Assembly (NCBI GenBank): GCA_021805955.1
Contig: JAJZDO010000109.1
Span: 1 to 6,659, forward strand
Direction: 5' to 3'
Source: Acidobacteriota bacterium
Lineage (GTDB): Bacteria > Acidobacteriota > Terriglobia > Terriglobales > Acidobacteriaceae
Length of the DNA stretch: 6,659 bases
The translations under genes were made by a program, and so were the position numbers. Shown here piece by piece: positions 1 through 5,455 of this stretch (positions are counted from its first letter, which is position 1; each line of letters opens with the position of its first letter). The notes beneath the pieces are model-generated. The model ran no database searches. It was given only the letters and a program-made list of their open reading frames with translations, and had not been told where the DNA came from.

Positions 1-1
1 A

Positions 2-79
2 AAAGGCGGCATCAAAGCAAGAAGGCTCATCGCCGCCACCTCCGACATCTACCGCGCCGAGCTTCTTGGACTCAGATGA
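2..79 (+). CDS. C-terminal fragment of an unidentified protein, cut by the window edge
   Basis: An open frame enters from the left edge and ends at TGA 77-79, giving about 25 residues that include ARRLIAATSDIYRAELLG. I do not recognise the family. It lies about 60 bp before the 20-bp phased repeats at 141-194, so it may be the end of a transposition protein of the same element, but that rests on position only. It could also be chance reading of non-coding DNA. Confidence 0.25.
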   Translation, partial: KGGIKARRLIAATSDIYRAELLGLR

Positions 80-140
80 CGTTCATGCGATTGCCCTGCG
101 TCCTCAGTGAAGGCCGCGCATCTGCATCAAGGCAGTTAAT

Positions 141-194
141 GGAATTATTGCCCCGCTAAAGAAATAGTTGTCCGGTTGAGGAAATTATTGTCCG
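141..194. repeat. Three 20-bp phased repeats, probable insertion-sequence end
   Basis: Three related words start exactly 20 bp apart: GGAATTATTGCCC at 141, GAAATAGTTGTCCGG at 161 and GAAATTATTGTCCG at 181. Regularly spaced repeats at a terminus are typical of IS21-family ends, where they act as transposase binding sites. The matching other end would lie outside the window. The element would stop at about 200, only some 25 bp beyond the glmS stop codon. The repeats are seen directly; the IS21 assignment is inference. Confidence 0.5.
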
Positions 195-224
195 TTTCCA
201 CGTTTCGCTGCATGGCCGCCACAG

Positions 225-2105
225 CTATTCCACGGTCACGGACTTGGCCAGGTTGCGCGGCTGGTCTACGTCGCAGCCGCGGCGTACGGCGATGTAATAC
301 GCCAGCAGTTGCAGCGGAATCACTTCCAGGATGGGGAGCAGAAGTTCTGGAGCAGGCGGAATATAGACGACGTGGTCGACAAACTGCCCGATTTCTTGAT
401 CGCCTTCGACAGCCACGGCGATCACCTGCCCGGACCGCGCCGTGACCTCCTGAATATTGGAAAGCGTCTTTTCATAGCGCAGTCTCGATGTTGGATCGTG
501 GACATCTTTTGTCGCCAGCACCACGACGGGCAACGTTTCATCGATCAACGCGTTCGGTCCGTGCTTCATTTCGCCTGCAGGGTAGCCCTCGGCATGGATG
601 TAGGAAATCTCTTTGAGTTTCAGTGCGCCTTCCAGCGCAATGGGGTAATGAATGCCGCGCCCCAGGAATAGGAAGTCGCTCGCGTTGGAGTAAATTTTCG
701 CCAGGGCCTCGCAAGGCGCAGCACATTGCTTCAAAAGATCGCGAATCTTGTTGGGGATGCGCGTCAGCTCTTCCACCAGCGTCAGACTCTCTGCCGCATC
801 GACCGTTCCACGTCGCTGCGCCAAGTACAGCGCCAGAATAAACAGCGCAGTGAGCTGCGCGGTGAATGCCTTGGTGGATGCAACGCCGATCTCCGGCCCA
901 GCGTGGGTGTAGATGGAGCCGTTCGCCTCGCGCGCAATCATGGCGCCCACCACATTGCAGATGGCAAGAGTCTTCGAACCCTTCGACGCGATTTCACGTT
1001 GGGCGGCAATGGTGTCGGCGGTCTCACCGGACTGCGTGATCAGCAGGCCGATCGCCTTGGGATCGGCAATGGGATCGCGGTAGCGGTACTCGCTGGCGTA
1101 GTCCACCTCGACGGGCATTCGCGCCAGCCGCTCGATCATATATTTACCAACCAGGCCCGCGTGCCAACTTGTGCCGCAGGCGGCGATATTGATTTTGGTC
1201 GCCGCGCGAAATTCAGATTCCGGGATCTGCATTTCGTCCAGAAAAACCTTGCCGGTATCGAAGGAAACTCTGCCCAGGGTGGTATCCCGCACCGCTCTTC
1301 CCTGCTCAAAAATTTCCTTCAGCATGAAGTGCTTGTAGCCGCCTTTCTCCGCCTGGATCGGGTCCCACAAAATGTTCTGCACTTTCCGTTCCACGGGATT
1401 GCCGTCGAAGTCCGTCAACGTGACGCCATCGGGAGTCAGGATTGCCATGTCGCCATCCGCCAGAAAATAAAGCTTGCGGGTATGGTGCAGGATGCCGGGA
1501 ACGTCGGAGGCCATGAAGTATTCGCCCTCTCCCAGGCCGACGACCGCTGGCGGTCCGCTGCGCGCGGCGATGATCTTTTGCGGGAAGTCGGCGGAAAGTA
1601 CGCCGATGGCGAATGCTCCCGTCAGGTGACGAACGGCGCGGCGCACTGCTTCCTCCAGTGGAATGGCATGGCCGTCCTTTCCCGCTGTCGCCAGTTCCGA
1701 TTCAATCAGGTGCGCGATGATTTCTGTGTCCGTTTCCGTGACGAACTTGTGACCCTGCGCCGCCAGCACATGCTTCAGTTCCAGGTAATTTTCGACAATG
1801 CCGTTATGCACCACCACCAGTCGCCCGGTGCAGTCGCGGTGCGGGTGCGCATTTTCCTCGGTCGGACGGCCATGCGTGGCCCAGCGCGTATGGCCAATGC
1901 CGAAGGTCCCATGAACCGGCTGCTGGCGCAATACTTCTTCCAGATTTTTCAGTTTTCCCGGCGCGCGACGCAGCTCCAGGCCGTTGGGACCACCGGCAAC
2001 GGCAATCCCGGCGGAGTCATAGCCGCGATATTCCAGCCGTCGAAGCCCCTCGATGATAACCGGAACCGGATCTTTGCTGCCCACATACCCGACAATGCCG
2101 CACAT
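225..2105 (-). CDS. glmS: Glutamine--fructose-6-phosphate aminotransferase (isomerizing)
   Basis: This cytoplasmic enzyme makes glucosamine-6-phosphate from fructose-6-phosphate and glutamine, the entry step to UDP-GlcNAc for peptidoglycan and outer-membrane glycans. The 626-residue protein is full length for the family. It begins [12 protein letters not shown], which places the nucleophilic Cys2 of the class II glutamine amidotransferase domain. The amidotransferase motifs GHTRWATHG and VHNGIVENY follow. Two SIS sugar-isomerase domains come next, marked by [18 protein letters not shown] and [14 protein letters not shown], then [20 protein letters not shown] and the family-typical C-terminus [13 protein letters not shown]. 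The ATG (2105-2103) has a GAGGA ribosome-binding site at 2114-2110, four bases upstream. No other gene of the amino-sugar pathway is adjacent, so it looks monocistronic. I see no clear terminator in the short space before the left-hand repeats. Confidence 0.98.
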   Translation of the reverse strand: MCGIVGYVGSKDPVPVIIEGLRRLEYRGYDSAGIAVAGGPNGLELRRAPGKLKNLEEVLRQQPVHGTFGIGHTRWATHGRPTEENAHPHRDCTGRLVVVHNGIVENYLELKHVLAAQGHKFVTETDTEIIAHLIESELATAGKDGHAIPLEEAVRRAVRHLTGAFAIGVLSADFPQKIIAARSGPPAVVGLGEGEYFMASDVPGILHHTRKLYFLADGDMAILTPDGVTLTDFDGNPVERKVQNILWDPIQAEKGGYKHFMLKEIFEQGRAVRDTTLGRVSFDTGKVFLDEMQIPESEFRAATKINIAACGTSWHAGLVGKYMIERLARMPVEVDYASEYRYRDPIADPKAIGLLITQSGETADTIAAQREIASKGSKTLAICNVVGAMIAREANGSIYTHAGPEIGVASTKAFTAQLTALFILALYLAQRRGTVDAAESLTLVEELTRIPNKIRDLLKQCAAPCEALAKIYSNASDFLFLGRGIHYPIALEGALKLKEISYIHAEGYPAGEMKHGPNALIDETLPVVVLATKDVHDPTSRLRYEKTLSNIQEVTARSGQVIAVAVEGDQEIGQFVDHVVYIPPAPELLLPILEVIPLQLLAYYIAVRRGCDVDQPRNLAKSVTVE

Positions 2106-2144
2106 AGTTTCCTCATTGTACGTGGGAGATGGTGATTCTTGACC

Positions 2145-2173
2145 TGTATATCGTGGCGTGGTGCGTCATTCAA
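2145..2173 (-). promoter_or_regulatory. Candidate sigma70-type promoter of glmS
   Basis: On the minus strand a TTGAAT (2173-2168) is followed after 17 bp by TATACA (2150-2145). Each hexamer matches the consensus at four of six positions. A transcript starting near 2138 would have a leader of about 33 nt, containing the GAGGA ribosome-binding site. No glmS-ribozyme core is visible in this short leader, so glucosamine-6-phosphate ribozyme control is not supported. Confidence 0.35.
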
Positions 2174-2190
2174 GCCTTATTTTGGCTTGA
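2170..2190. repeat. Small perfect hairpin upstream of glmS
   Basis: TCAAGCC (2170-2176) and GGCTTGA (2184-2190) form a 7-bp perfect inverted repeat around a 7-nt AT-rich loop. It overlaps the candidate -35 of glmS, so on DNA it might be a protein site. No U-rich tract follows on either strand, so it is not a convincing intrinsic terminator. Confidence 0.4.
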
Positions 2191-2357
2191 GTGGGATGAA
2201 AGATATTGGGCGGTGGGTCGGCTTGGATCTCGGGGCGTTTTCAACCTCTCATTTTGCGGCTGACTTTTGAGATACGAAACCCCTGAATTCAGCGAGTCGG
2301 CGGGATGTTGCAGGACCTGCCATTTGTAAAACACGTCAAAGAGTCGCATCACAAATT
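2191..2357. other. Spacer between the glmS promoter region and the restriction-modification cassette
   Basis: Together with the flanking regulatory sites this is a gene-free stretch of about 300 bp (2106-2409). An ATG at 2305 opens a frame that runs into the C gene, but its first 35 codons cross the operator and do not look like C-protein sequence, so I treat them as non-coding. I see no RNA gene, terminal repeat or target-site duplication here. The left boundary of the cassette probably lies in this stretch. Confidence 0.4.
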
Positions 2358-2388
2358 GAATACTTTGGTCTGTAGCACTTTAGTATTC
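2358..2388. promoter_or_regulatory. C-box double operator of the C-R operon
   Basis: Outer arms GAATACT (2358-2364) and AGTATTC (2382-2388) are perfect inverted repeats centred on 2373. Inside are two boxes with a 15-bp pitch, ACTTTGGT (2362-2369) and ACTTTAGT (2377-2384), joined by CTGTAGC. The layout matches what I recall of published C-boxes: ACT...AGT boxes repeated every 15 bp around a GTCYGTR-like centre, as upstream of the Esp1396I C gene. The family model is that one C dimer at the distal box activates and a second at the proximal box represses. The site lies 21 bp upstream of the GTG start, where such operators are expected. Confidence 0.75.
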
Positions 2389-2396
2389 ACCAGGGC

Positions 2397-2402
2397 GACA
2401 AT
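2397..2402 (+). promoter_or_regulatory. Candidate -10 of the C-R promoter
   Basis: GACAAT matches TATAAT at four of six positions and ends 7 bp before GTG 2410. It would place transcription start at about 2409-2410, giving a leaderless or nearly leaderless C transcript. No good -35 exists at the proper distance. The space is taken by the proximal C-box, as expected for a promoter that needs C-protein activation. Confidence 0.4.
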
Positions 2403-2409
2403 AAACTTC

Positions 2410-2652
2410 GTGCGCTGCCCCAATGTGGCTTTAGGTCGAGTCATTGCCCGCCTCCGAGAGGTTGCTGGCATGTCCCAGGAGGAGTTGGCCGAGCGGGCCG
2501 GGATTCATCGCACCTACATCAGCCAACTAGAGCGCGGCATAAAATCTCCGACCCTGAACATCGTAGTGAAGGTTTCAGTTTCCCTTGGGGTTCGAGCAAG
2601 CGAACTCATTCGGCTTATGGAAAAAGAGGCCGATGAGCTACCGCGTCCGTAA
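2410..2652 (+). CDS. Controller (C) protein of the restriction-modification system, XRE-type HTH
   Basis: A small dimeric DNA-binding regulator that times expression of the endonuclease and methyltransferase genes. From GTG 2410 the protein is 80 residues, the usual size of C proteins (about 80). The helix-turn-helix covers about residues 21-42: MSQEELAERAGIHRTYISQL followed by ERG. The RTYIS...LERG pattern is characteristic of this subfamily. The rest, to residue 80, is the small all-helical dimerisation part. I preferred GTG 2410 because it follows the C-box and candidate -10 with almost no leader, as in leaderless C genes. GTG 2425 would give 75 residues. ATG 2305 would give 115 residues and put the operator inside the gene. 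No Shine-Dalgarno sequence fits. The gene overlaps the endonuclease gene by 20 bp, typical of C-R operons. Confidence 0.88.
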   Translation: MRCPNVALGRVIARLREVAGMSQEELAERAGIHRTYISQLERGIKSPTLNIVVKVSVSLGVRASELIRLMEKEADELPRP

Positions 2653-3298
2653 GGACTTTTCAGTCCGCGTTGGATTTAACCTGAACGCTAGCGATGTCGT
2701 GCATGCTGCCACACTGACGAACGGCGTTTTATCGACGCTTCCCGCCTCGCTCTATAGAAGTCTGGACTTCAAAACAAGTAGTGCGATTCTGGGGGCCGTC
2801 TTCTGCGAACATCTTGCAGACCGTACGCGGGCGATGGTCAACCCGATTGAGAAAGGCCATCCGGACATTGTTCCGCGGGCTGCCGCAGGAGCGACTGAGG
2901 CGCAGCTTCGGAACTATCCGAGCGGACTCGAAGTGAAGAGCACTATTGGAAATATCGTGCAGGGGGCCAACCTTCGCGCTGGTGTGAAAAGGGTGGCGCA
3001 AATTACGAGTATTACTTGGCAGGCACACCATCGAGATGTCCGTGAATTAATGGGGCTTGCTTGGGATTTCGTTCAAGAGCGCGACTCCTTCTACTATCCG
3101 GGAATTACAGGAGTGTTCTATTCGTCTGATCTCGTAATGGACGATTGGGGAACAATCAGCGGCACCACCGGGCGGAACACAAAGGTCAGCGGTATGCGCG
3201 CCTCTGGGAAGAACAAAATGGGCCAAGGCTGGGTTTTGATATGGGACGATGACGCCTATGTTGAGGTTTTTGAGAGGGTGCTCGGGGTGGTCTGCTGA
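2633..3298 (+). CDS. Type II restriction endonuclease, PD-(D/E)XK fold, specificity unknown
   Basis: Predicted to cut unmethylated DNA at the site protected by the convergent methyltransferase. The 221-residue protein carries a PD-(D/E)XK signature: GHPDIVP gives Asp78, and SGLEVKST gives Glu100 and Lys102. Glu59 in the preceding helix (FCEHLADRTR) is a possible extra metal or structural residue. I do not recognise the subfamily, so the role rests on the nuclease motif plus the C-gene and methyltransferase neighbours. ATG 2633 was chosen because it overlaps the C gene end by 20 bp and has GGAAAAAGAGG just upstream. A frame-extending TTG at 2585 adds residues that do not look conserved. Expression should depend on C protein through the shared promoter. 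The 3' end overlaps the methyltransferase gene by 43 bp, tail to tail. Confidence 0.82.
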   Translation: MSYRVRKDFSVRVGFNLNASDVVHAATLTNGVLSTLPASLYRSLDFKTSSAILGAVFCEHLADRTRAMVNPIEKGHPDIVPRAAAGATEAQLRNYPSGLEVKSTIGNIVQGANLRAGVKRVAQITSITWQAHHRDVRELMGLAWDFVQERDSFYYPGITGVFYSSDLVMDDWGTISGTTGRNTKVSGMRASGKNKMGQGWVLIWDDDAYVEVFERVLGVVC

Positions 3299-4008
3299 TC
3301 GATAAACTTTTGGAATGTCAATTCGCCGAAAAGACTCCGTTGACATTCATGTTCACCGGCTCCGTAGTAGACGACCTCTCGACTTCGCTTTCCAGCAACG
3401 CCCGCAAGCTGGAGCAGCGGGCGAAACGGTAGGTAATCTCCAAACTCCCCTTCGCAGAATATCAGCTGACCTTTTCGCTCAAGAGCCCACTTGGCCAGGG
3501 CTTCGTAATCGAGGGCAGAGCTGCCGTGGTTGTACCCCTGCCCGGGGCCTGCCTTGTAAGGAGGATCAAGAAACCAAGTCGCCTCAATATTTGGAACGCG
3601 AGTATAGTCGCCTTCGATGAGCGACCAGTGCTTAACCTTGTGAACACTCGCCGCCATCACACGTCTACTGATCTCCCAATTCCGCTCCAGAACAGGCGTT
3701 GCCTTAATTGTTTTGTATTTGAACGCCATCTTGGTAGCGGCATGAATAATGTGCAGAAAATCAGAGCTTTTCTCGCCTGCACGAAGATCAGGCAATGCCA
3801 GAATAGAGCTTGGGGTAGCTTCGTCAATCAGCCAGCGCCATATAGCAGCTACACGGCGATCTCGTTCGACCAATATTACTTGCCGCCGCCAATTGTTCGC
3901 ATGAAGGGAGTACGAGGCTGCACCTGCGAACGGTTCGACAATCGTTTGATAGTTTGGCGGGGGGTAATGCCGCGCGATTTGTTTTTTCCGACCGTAGTAG
4001 TAAAACAA
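3256..4008 (-). CDS. D12-class N6-adenine DNA methyltransferase (modification subunit)
   Basis: Transfers a methyl group from S-adenosylmethionine to adenine N6 in the recognition site, protecting host DNA from the partner endonuclease. From TTG 4008 the protein is 250 residues. Motif X is FYYYGRKKQIA (residues 2-12), with GRK where many relatives have GGK. Motif I, binding AdoMet, is VEPFAGAASYSL (24-35). ILVERD (45-50) follows, and catalytic motif IV is DPPY (148-151). The order X-I-IV matches the alpha/D12 group (Dam, DpnM, EcoRV type). An ATG at 4245 would add 79 residues of unconvincing sequence and would place the promoter and operator inside the gene. TTG 4008 is the only standard start between that promoter and motif X, with purine-rich AGAGG and GGCGG 8-11 nt upstream. 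A slightly longer N-terminus from a rarer start cannot be excluded. Confidence 0.88.
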   Translation of the reverse strand: MFYYYGRKKQIARHYPPPNYQTIVEPFAGAASYSLHANNWRRQVILVERDRRVAAIWRWLIDEATPSSILALPDLRAGEKSSDFLHIIHAATKMAFKYKTIKATPVLERNWEISRRVMAASVHKVKHWSLIEGDYTRVPNIEATWFLDPPYKAGPGQGYNHGSSALDYEALAKWALERKGQLIFCEGEFGDYLPFRPLLQLAGVAGKRSREVVYYGAGEHECQRSLFGELTFQKFIDQQTTPSTLSKTST

Positions 4009-4029
4009 GGGTTCGACCGCCTCTAATTT

Positions 4030-4045
4030 GAATACTATAGCATTC
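4030..4045 (-). promoter_or_regulatory. C-box-like operator over the methyltransferase promoter -10
   Basis: GAATACTATAGCATTC is palindromic at 14 of 16 positions. It shares GAATACT with both arms of the C-R operator, and its ACTATAGC core resembles the boxes ACTTTGGT and ACTTTAGT. On the minus strand it contains TATAGT (4039-4034), a five-of-six -10, which puts transcription start near 4027 and the TTG start 19 nt later. A dimer bound here would block the promoter, as reported for the single methyltransferase operator of Esp1396I. No strong -35 is visible. The repeat and -10 are seen directly; repression is inference. Confidence 0.65.
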
Positions 4046-4314
4046 GGACAGGCCTTCAGTGCATAAGTAAACGCGTGGAGTCCGACTCCCGGTCGATCAC
4101 ACCGGCCAGTGCGGACAAAATCCCGACCGGCGCTTAATCTTTCGGACGCACCCGAGGAGCCAACGGTTAAAAAGTCGAGCGCAAGCCATGGGAATTCAAA
4201 CAGACCCACTACCAGAAATCGTCGTCTGGACGGAGTGGGGTGCATCAGGTTGTCGCTACAGGCTAGTGCGCAGTGGAGGGACCCGCGTTTCCCTTACTCC
4301 GATCCGACCTTCGC
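4046..4314. other. Gene-free stretch between the methyltransferase promoter and purS
   Basis: No convincing gene is visible in about 270 bp. Frames crossing it are short and compositionally arbitrary. There is a perfect 13-bp palindrome at 4077-4089 and a weak hairpin CCAGA/TCTGG (loop of eight) near 4212-4229 that lacks a U-tract. The right boundary of the cassette probably lies here. I found no convincing direct repeat shared with 2191-2357. Confidence 0.4.
4077..4089. repeat. Perfect palindrome GGAGTCCGACTCC upstream of the methyltransferase promoter
   Basis: Six-base arms GGAGTC and GACTCC flank a single central C. The site lies about 50 bp upstream of the predicted methyltransferase transcription start. 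Its AGTCCGACT core is reminiscent of the centre of C-boxes, but the spacing differs and it lacks the GAATACT word, so a regulatory role is only a possibility. Confidence 0.35.
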
Positions 4315-4560
4315 TCACGGCTCCAGCCGGTACGTGTACTCTTCAATCACGGGGTTCACGAGCACTTCCCGGGCAATGCGCTCCACTTCTCTCTGCGCCT
4401 CCGGCAACGCCAGTGAATCGTCGAGCGTGAGCAGGAAATACTTGCCCTGGCGGACATCTTCAACGCCGCGATATTGCATCTTTCGAAGAGCTCCGTGGAT
4501 GGTCTGCCCCTGGGGGTCCAGCACGGTCTTGCGAAGCATCACGTAGACATGGGCCTTCAT
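4315..4560 (-). CDS. purS: Phosphoribosylformylglycinamidine synthase subunit PurS
   Basis: The small subunit of the three-part FGAM synthase (PurS, PurQ, PurL). It bridges glutaminase and synthetase and helps channel ammonia in the fourth step of de novo purine synthesis, in the cytoplasm. The 81-residue protein has the family's normal length and landmarks: MKAHVYVMLRKTVLDPQGQT at the start, GALRKMQYRGVEDVRQGKYF in the middle and VNPVIEEYTYRLEP at the end. No purQ follows it, although purS often precedes purQ; the downstream side is gene-free and then holds the restriction-modification cassette. The ATG (4560-4558) has no Shine-Dalgarno sequence. A perfect TATAAT lies eight bases upstream, so the mRNA is probably leaderless. 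It diverges from ppa with a 65-bp gap. Confidence 0.95.
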   Translation of the reverse strand: MKAHVYVMLRKTVLDPQGQTIHGALRKMQYRGVEDVRQGKYFLLTLDDSLALPEAQREVERIAREVLVNPVIEEYTYRLEP

Positions 4561-4568
4561 CGTAGCTG

Positions 4569-4576
4569 ATTATACT
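4569..4576. promoter_or_regulatory. Overlapping divergent -10 elements for purS and ppa
   Basis: The octamer ATTATACT reads as TATAAT on the minus strand (4574-4569, perfect -10 facing purS) and as TATACT on the plus strand (4571-4576, five of six, facing ppa). The purS transcript would start within a base or two of its ATG. The ppa transcript would start near 4583 with a leader of about 43 nt. No good -35 is seen on either side. The two promoters cannot easily be occupied at once. Confidence 0.45.
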
Positions 4577-4625
4577 TAGGTGGCCCGCCGATTTCCCAGA
4601 GGCAACTGACACCAAGGAAAAATGG

Positions 4626-5204
4626 ATGACGAATTACCTGGAACTTCCAGCCGGAGAAAAAGCTCCGGAAGTAATCAATGCGGTGATTGAGATTCCGTAT
4701 GAGGGTGTGAACAAGTACGAATACGACAAGATACTCCACGTCTTCCGGCTGGACCGCAATCTGCATTCACCTGTTCATTACCCGGGAGACTATGGATTTA
4801 TCCCCAGTACGCTGAGCGAGGATGGCGATCCGCTGGACGTGCTGGTGCTGGTCGATTCGCCCAGTTTCTCCGGATGCGTCATGGCGGTTCGTCCCATCGG
4901 TCTGCTTCTGATGCTGGACCAGGGGGTTCCGGATGAGAAGGTATTGTCCGTGGGCCGCAGCAATCCGCGCTACGCCGATGTGTGGAATTACACCGAGATT
5001 TACCCGCACATGCTGCGCGAGATTACGCACTTCTTTGCAATCTATAAGGATCTCGAAGGCAAGCGGGTCGAGGTCAAGGGCTGGCACGACGCTGCGCGAG
5101 CCAGGGAAGCGATCACCGCCTCCATGCACCGCTATGAAGACGCCAAAACCGCAAAAAGGGCTGTGGAAGACCACGCCAAGAAGACCGCCCTGGTACCGCG
5201 ATAG
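4626..5204 (+). CDS. ppa: Inorganic pyrophosphatase, family I
   Basis: A soluble Mg-dependent enzyme that hydrolyses pyrophosphate to two phosphates, pulling nucleotide, DNA, RNA and aminoacyl-tRNA synthesis forward. The 192-residue length is normal for bacterial hexameric forms. Visible family landmarks are the substrate region IEIPYEGVNKYEYDK (residues 21-35, with Glu22 and Lys30), HYPGDYGFIP (51-60) and the signature DGDPLDVLVL (66-75) with metal-binding Asp66 and Asp71. Asp103 (VPDEK) matches the third metal-binding Asp. The C-terminus ends in a Lys/Ala-rich helix. ATG 4626 is preceded by AAGGA (4614-4618), seven bases upstream. An ATG at 4622 is out of frame. It is convergent with the exported-protein gene across a repeat-rich spacer. 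Confidence 0.97.
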   Translation: MTNYLELPAGEKAPEVINAVIEIPYEGVNKYEYDKILHVFRLDRNLHSPVHYPGDYGFIPSTLSEDGDPLDVLVLVDSPSFSGCVMAVRPIGLLLMLDQGVPDEKVLSVGRSNPRYADVWNYTEIYPHMLREITHFFAIYKDLEGKRVEVKGWHDAARAREAITASMHRYEDAKTAKRAVEDHAKKTALVPR

Positions 5205-5235
5205 CGGCTGAATCACCGGAACGGATTTCCGATCG

Positions 5236-5252
5236 CTGTAAATCCGCGGCTA
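5236..5252 (+). repeat. 17-bp direct repeat, left copy
   Basis: CTGTAAATCCGCGGCTA occurs here and again, identically, at 5439-5455. The two copies bracket 186 bp containing an inverted repeat. The AATCCGCGGCTA core looks like a dispersed extragenic repeat rather than a simple target duplication. Confidence 0.8.
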
Positions 5253-5288
5253 GAGCGGATTGACAGTAGGTGTAGTTATTTGTGAAAG

Positions 5289-5418
5289 GGAGTCATTCTG
5301 AACCCTTCGGCTACGCTCAGGGCAGGTTCCGCGCAGAGGAGTGAAGAATCCAGACGATATGCGCCTGGTCATTGCCGCCGTCACCCTCTTGATTCTTCGC
5401 TTCGCTCAGAATGACTCC
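5289..5418. repeat. Inverted-repeat element (MITE- or REP-like) between convergent genes
   Basis: GGAGTCATTCTGA (5289-5301) and TCAGAATGACTCC (5406-5418) are perfect 13-bp inverted arms. Further in, AAGAATC (5344-5350) is echoed by GATTCTT (5391-5397). The right arm reads on the minus strand as CATTCTGAGCGAAGCGAAG, a word I recall as common in intergenic DNA of several phyla. The left arm is interrupted by an extra segment with CCCT/AGGG arms (about 5303-5322). In RNA it could fold from either strand and may limit read-through between ppa and the convergent gene. Confidence 0.7.
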
Positions 5419-5438
5419 TTCCGTTTTGATCGCAGTAT

Positions 5439-5455
5439 CTGTAAATCCGCGGCTA
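5439..5455 (+). repeat. 17-bp direct repeat, right copy
   Basis: Identical to 5236-5252. Its last three bases supply the TAG stop codon (minus strand) of the exported-protein gene, so the repeat reaches into the coding sequence. Confidence 0.8.

Larger units (their letters stand above)
2358..4045. other. Complete type II restriction-modification cassette (C, R, M plus operators)
   Basis: The unit runs from the C-box to the methyltransferase operator. C and endonuclease genes are co-directional and overlapping; the methyltransferase gene is convergent. All three reading frames appear intact. It sits between housekeeping genes with no transposase of its own, as expected for a horizontally moving defence module. 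By eye its base composition is less G+C-rich than the flanking genes, though I did not count it. Confidence 0.75.

Noticed and set aside
726..2135. Long 469-codon open frame antisense to glmS
   Set aside because: It is a shadow of the high-G+C glmS coding sequence. Its protein has no recognisable motifs, whereas the minus strand encodes an unmistakable full-length GlmS.
2106..2200. Possible glmS ribozyme upstream of glmS
   Set aside because: I checked the leader on the minus strand and saw no conserved catalytic core. The space between promoter and start codon is also too short.
2305..2409. 35-residue N-terminal extension of the C protein from ATG 2305
   Set aside because: It would place the C-box inside the gene, makes the protein longer than the family norm, and its sequence does not resemble C proteins.
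4009..4245. 79-residue N-terminal extension of the methyltransferase from ATG 4245
   Set aside because: It contains the promoter and operator, is low in conserved character, and D12 enzymes normally begin just before motif X.
4188..4430. Open frame of about 80 codons on the plus strand overlapping purS
   Set aside because: Half of it is antisense to purS, and the rest lacks recognisable motifs or a clear ribosome-binding site.
5289..5418. Single-unit CRISPR-like repeat
   Set aside because: There are only two inverted arms and one pair of direct repeats, with no regular spacer array and no cas genes.
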